DNA of 8,867 bases from an uncultured Erysipelotrichaceae bacterium (GTDB lineage: Bacteria; Bacillota_I; Bacilli_A; Erysipelotrichales; Erysipelotrichaceae). The DNA is taken from assembly GCA_910586285.1 (NCBI GenBank), contig CAJUGR010000081.1:1-8867 (forward strand). Direction: 5' to 3'. The notes below the pieces were generated by a model. It ran no database searches, had not been told where the DNA came from, and saw only the letters and a program-made list of their open reading frames with translations. Shown piece by piece: positions 6,955 to 8,867 of this stretch. The translations under genes and the position numbers were made by a program. Numbering within the stretch: the stretch's first letter is position 1; each line of letters opens with the position of its first letter.

Positions 6955-7738
6955 TTTCAAACTCCAATTCAATATCTCCCATGTCATTGTCCAAACGCAA
7001 GTGATATGGCGCATCGGCAGAACCGGCTTGGAGTTTAGCGGAAGGACCGCCTTCTTTTTGACCTGCGGCTTTTATCGATCCCATCGCTGTTGTGCATTCA
7101 TAGCGATATTGATCTTTTGAATCTTCAATAATTACTTCAATATCTCCCATAGCATTATCAACATTCAAATTTCCGGGATGTTCTCCATCATAAGTCACAT
7201 CACCCATTGCCTGTTCTAAATTCATTGTTTCAGTCCATACATCCGATATACGGATATCACCCATTGCCTGTTCGACATCCACCGTATCCGCCTTAAAATC
7301 TTCCAGTTCCACATCACCCAGCGCAGAATGAATCGTTACTTGTGACAATTCGCAATCTTTGGGGACAATGAGCGTAACGTGAGCCGGTGATTCCATAATT
7401 CCCAAATGAATCAAAGAAAAGTTTGAGTCTTGGTACGTTTTTAAGGTTAGCTTATCGTCAGTTTGTTCAAGATGATATTGATCTTCCGGCAAATTCTCCG
7501 CAATTAAACGCCATTCGTCCCCTTGCTGGATTTGAATATCACCGTATTCTAAATCCACATCCAAATCGCTGAACGCCTGTAATTCTATTGAATGGTAGTC
7601 GTTTTCTTCATGCATTCCCAGATGAATGCCATATCCGTCATAATAAGTACCACCCAAACCGATGCCGATACCGACCAGCATCGCACCTGCCAGCACGCTC
7701 AATAAAGCCGCACGCATCCATAGTCTATTCGAACTCAT
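6941..7738 (-). CDS. Membrane-anchored DUF4097-type beta-repeat protein
   Basis: The protein has 265 residues. An N-terminal membrane segment (about 10-30, rich in Ala, Leu and Gly) is followed by an extracytoplasmic domain of short beta-strand repeats, as in DUF4097 proteins. The repeat core is a (Q/N/S)A(M/L)GD motif at 138, 157, 176 and 195, exactly 19 residues apart, with looser copies at 63 (EYGD), 217 (TAMGS) and 251 (NDMGD). This regularity suggests a small beta-helix or solenoid. There is no lipobox cysteine near the N-terminus, so a transmembrane anchor is likelier than a lipid anchor. Start: AGAAGGAGG lies 8 nt before the ATG at 7738, whereas an upstream in-frame start at 7792 would sit deep in the previous gene. 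It overlaps that gene by 14 nt and the isoprenoid gene by 14 nt. Its binding partner is unknown; proteins of this kind commonly sit beside HAAS/DUF1700 proteins. Confidence 0.9.
   Translation of the reverse strand: MSSNRLWMRAALLSVLAGAMLVGIGIGLGGTYYDGYGIHLGMHEENDYHSIELQAFSDLDVDLEYGDIQIQQGDEWRLIAENLPEDQYHLEQTDDKLTLKTYQDSNFSLIHLGIMESPAHVTLIVPKDCELSQVTIHSALGDVELEDFKADTVDVEQAMGDIRISDVWTETMNLEQAMGDVTYDGEHPGNLNVDNAMGDIEVIIEDSKDQYRYECTTAMGSIKAAGQKEGGPSAKLQAGSADAPYHLRLDNDMGDIELEFENDWD
7199..7273 (-). repeat. Tandem 57-bp coding repeat within the DUF4097 gene
   Basis: An identical 18-base block, ATCACCCATTGCCTGTTC on the plus strand, occurs at 7199-7216 and 7256-7273, exactly 57 bp (19 codons) apart. 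It encodes the EQAMGD core of two successive protein repeats. The neighbouring repeats keep the amino acid pattern but have diverged in DNA, which points to a recent duplication or conversion of this one unit. Confidence 0.85.
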
Positions 7739-8330
7739 TTTGTTTGCCTCCTTCTTTATGACGGTGATAGAATTGCGATAACCGTTGTACAATGTACGGC
7801 AACAGTTTTTTTACCATTAATTTGGTAACCAGAACTGCCACAATTCCCACTCCCAGAAAAATCAGCGCTAATCCGACACTGCATAAAATATCACCGATAC
7901 CCTGTGCATGAAACCACACACCGACCACAGAAATGATGACGACATAAGCGCATACCGCAATCAGAATGATACCGGTAATGATAAGAATGAAGAACAATAA
8001 AGAAAATGTAAGCATGAGGGCAAAAGCAACAAAAAGCAACGGTACGGCAATAGGCAAGGCAAAGATTCCTGCCATAATCATGACGATAGCCTTCATCATT
8101 GATTGTGGTTTCTGATCAGACAATACCACATTATTGGTCTGCCGTATTGCGGATTCCGCTTTTAACTGCGCTGCAAATTTGGCCGGTGTTCCCAGATCCG
8201 CCGCAGCCTTTTCATCATCCATTGCCTCATCAAAATATTCCTCGCAATATGCCACGGCATCCGCAATTTCTGTTTCACTCATTCCACTCATTCGCTTTTT
8301 TAATTCATTGATATATTCTTCACGATTCAT
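7725..8330 (-). CDS. HAAS-domain (DUF1700) membrane protein
   Basis: This 201-residue membrane protein has an N-terminal helical HAAS/DUF1700 domain at 1-60 (NREEYINELKKRMSGMS, then the acidic segment YCEEYFDEAMDDEKAAADLG and the TPAKFAAQL end). A charged linker follows to about 78, then three or four transmembrane segments from about 79 to 170, and a basic C-terminal tail. HAAS domains are linked with PadR-like regulators and are thought to relay membrane signals; here the gene directly follows such a regulator. Start: GAGGG lies 7 nt before the ATG at 8330. A TTG two codons earlier would be only 1 nt from that site and was rejected. It overlaps padR by 11 nt and the DUF4097 gene by 14 nt, so translation of the three is probably coupled. 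Its partner is likely the DUF4097 protein, by context. Confidence 0.92.
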   Translation of the reverse strand: MNREEYINELKKRMSGMSETEIADAVAYCEEYFDEAMDDEKAAADLGTPAKFAAQLKAESAIRQTNNVVLSDQKPQSMMKAIVMIMAGIFALPIAVPLLFVAFALMLTFSLLFFILIITGIILIAVCAYVVIISVVGVWFHAQGIGDILCSVGLALIFLGVGIVAVLVTKLMVKKLLPYIVQRLSQFYHRHKEGGKQNEFE

Positions 8331-8646
8331 TGTCAATCCCTCTCTTTATCAACATTTGATCGATACGATTTCGAAATCCTTCCCATTCCTCTACATAATA
8401 AGCGTATTGTTCCCTACCTTTATCGGTCAATTGATAATAGCGGCGATTACGCCCCGTGTGTTCCTCATCATATGTAGAAAGAAAACCTTCGCGGGTCAAA
8501 CGACGCAGTACCGGATACAATGTTGATTCCGAAACCTGTAAAACGTTTTTTACTTCCTGCGTTAGTTTATATCCGTATGCCGGTTTCTCCAAAAGAACGG
8601 CCAACACACAAGCATCCAACATGGAAGCACTTAGTGAAAACGGCAT
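8320..8646 (-). CDS. PadR-family transcriptional regulator
   Basis: This 108-residue PadR-like repressor is of the short subfamily with a single winged-helix domain plus a C-terminal dimerisation helix. Visible features are LDACVLAVLLEKPAYGYKLTQEV near the start (helix 1 and the GY turn), SESTLYPVLRRLTREGFL as the recognition helix, and GRNRRYYQLTDKGREQ as the wing. The tail EEWEGFRNRIDQML is the dimerisation helix. It heads the operon and most likely represses it through the inverted repeat over its own promoter. Start: AAGGAAGG lies 7 nt before the ATG at 8646; a TTG one codon earlier is less well placed. The inducing signal is unknown. In family members, ligands or membrane stress relieve repression. 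Confidence 0.95.
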   Translation of the reverse strand: MPFSLSASMLDACVLAVLLEKPAYGYKLTQEVKNVLQVSESTLYPVLRRLTREGFLSTYDEEHTGRNRRYYQLTDKGREQYAYYVEEWEGFRNRIDQMLIKRGIDNES

Positions 8647-8663
8647 CAAACCACCTTCCTTTT

Positions 8664-8690
8664 ATAATATTATACGCTATATAATATTAT
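8664..8690. promoter_or_regulatory. Probable PadR operator, 11-bp perfect inverted repeat
   Basis: ATAATATTATA (8664-8674) and TATAATATTAT (8680-8690) form a perfect 11-bp inverted repeat around the 5-bp spacer CGCTA. Each arm also contains the self-complementary decamer ATAATATTAT, and the two decamers are centred 17 bp apart. One arm covers the -10 element and the other fills the promoter spacer, so a bound dimer would block polymerase. An AT-rich palindrome over the promoter suits PadR autoregulation. Confidence 0.7.
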
Positions 8691-8697
8691 GCGTCAA
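8669..8697 (-). promoter_or_regulatory. Near-consensus promoter of the PadR operon
   Basis: On the minus strand TTGACG (8692-8697) and TATAAT (8669-8674) are spaced by exactly 17 bp, almost the sigma-A ideal. The transcript would start near 8662, only about 16 nt before the PadR ATG, just enough for its ribosome binding site. A promoter this strong would be highly active unless repressed, which fits an operator on top of it. Confidence 0.8.
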
Positions 8698-8703
8698 CCA
8701 TTA

Positions 8704-8867
8704 ATGAAATCACAATGCTTTACTCTTTCTATACAACATTATCCATATGAAAAAAAGCGTATTCAAAATAACTTGAAAGATAAAAGATATCCGCAATTAC
8801 TTGTGGCTCTTGTGCTTTTTGGCTATACAGATCTTGGGGTTATACTGCTTTTATGGTATCATTCTTT
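8704..8867 (+). CDS. Possible partial gene at right edge, unrecognised
   Basis: An open frame starts at the ATG at 8704 and stays open for 54 codons to the window edge. The peptide starts with a polar stretch, then has PQLLVALVLFGYTDLG followed by VILLLWYHS, which could be a membrane segment. No ribosome binding site precedes the ATG, and the start lies only 7 bp beyond the PadR operon -35. I do not recognise the peptide. It may be non-coding, with the frame open by chance. Confidence 0.25.
   Translation, partial: MKSQCFTLSIQHYPYEKKRIQNNLKDKRYPQLLVALVLFGYTDLGVILLLWYHS

Noticed and set aside
6955..7014. Longer start for the isoprenoid synthase-like gene, adding 20 residues
   Set aside because: The extra codons lie wholly within the DUF4097 gene, have no ribosome binding site, and the ATG at 6954 has GGAG at ideal spacing.
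7141..7320. CRISPR-like spaced repeats
   Set aside because: The repeats are in-frame protein repeats of 19 codons in the DUF4097 gene, with coding sequence as the spacers.
7739..7792. Longer start for the DUF4097 gene, adding 18 residues
   Set aside because: It would read through the ribosome binding site AGAAGGAGG and the end of the HAAS gene; the added residues precede a clear membrane anchor without adding a signal.

Overview
The window looks like chromosomal DNA from a low-to-mid GC Bacillota. The evidence is strong AGGAGG-type ribosome binding sites on most genes, sigma-A-like promoters, a YlbJ-like membrane protein, and a PadR/HAAS/DUF4097 cassette of the kind common in that phylum. 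A gut Erysipelotrichia or Clostridia relative is plausible, but this is inference from style; no rRNA or species marker is present. Nine protein genes are well supported. There are no RNA genes, complete insertion sequences or CRISPR arrays.

Layout. Positions 1-180 hold no convincing gene, but a 16-bp imperfect hairpin sits just after the first gene. Positions 181-1362 (minus) encode a cation diffusion facilitator with a Mn-type metal site and an apparently duplicated C-terminal cytoplasmic domain. Divergent from it, 1468-2382 (plus) encodes a YlbJ-like membrane protein, followed by an RluA-family pseudouridine synthase (2492-3403). The synthase gene overlaps tail-to-tail by 29 bp with a HAD phosphatase/phosphomutase gene (3375-4022, minus). 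A 217-bp divergent intergenic region with a palindromic -10 element separates this from cca (4240-5598, plus), the tRNA CCA-adding enzyme with an HD domain.

The right third (8697 down to 5737, minus strand) is the most interesting part. It is one compact four-gene operon: a PadR repressor, a HAAS/DUF1700 membrane protein, a membrane-anchored DUF4097 repeat protein, and a 405-residue enzyme with the two aspartate-rich motifs of class I isoprenoid synthases. Each gene overlaps the next by 11-14 nt, and each internal gene has its own ribosome binding site inside the previous gene. A near-consensus promoter (TTGACG, 17 bp, TATAAT) is overlaid by an 11-bp perfect inverted repeat, the likely PadR operator. 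The first three genes resemble a recurrent envelope-sensing module. The fourth suggests that the module's output is synthesis or modification of an isoprenoid lipid, which is inference.

The rest is ordinary housekeeping: metal homeostasis, tRNA maturation, RNA modification and a sugar-phosphate-type phosphatase. The last 164 bases carry an open frame running off the right edge that may or may not be a gene.
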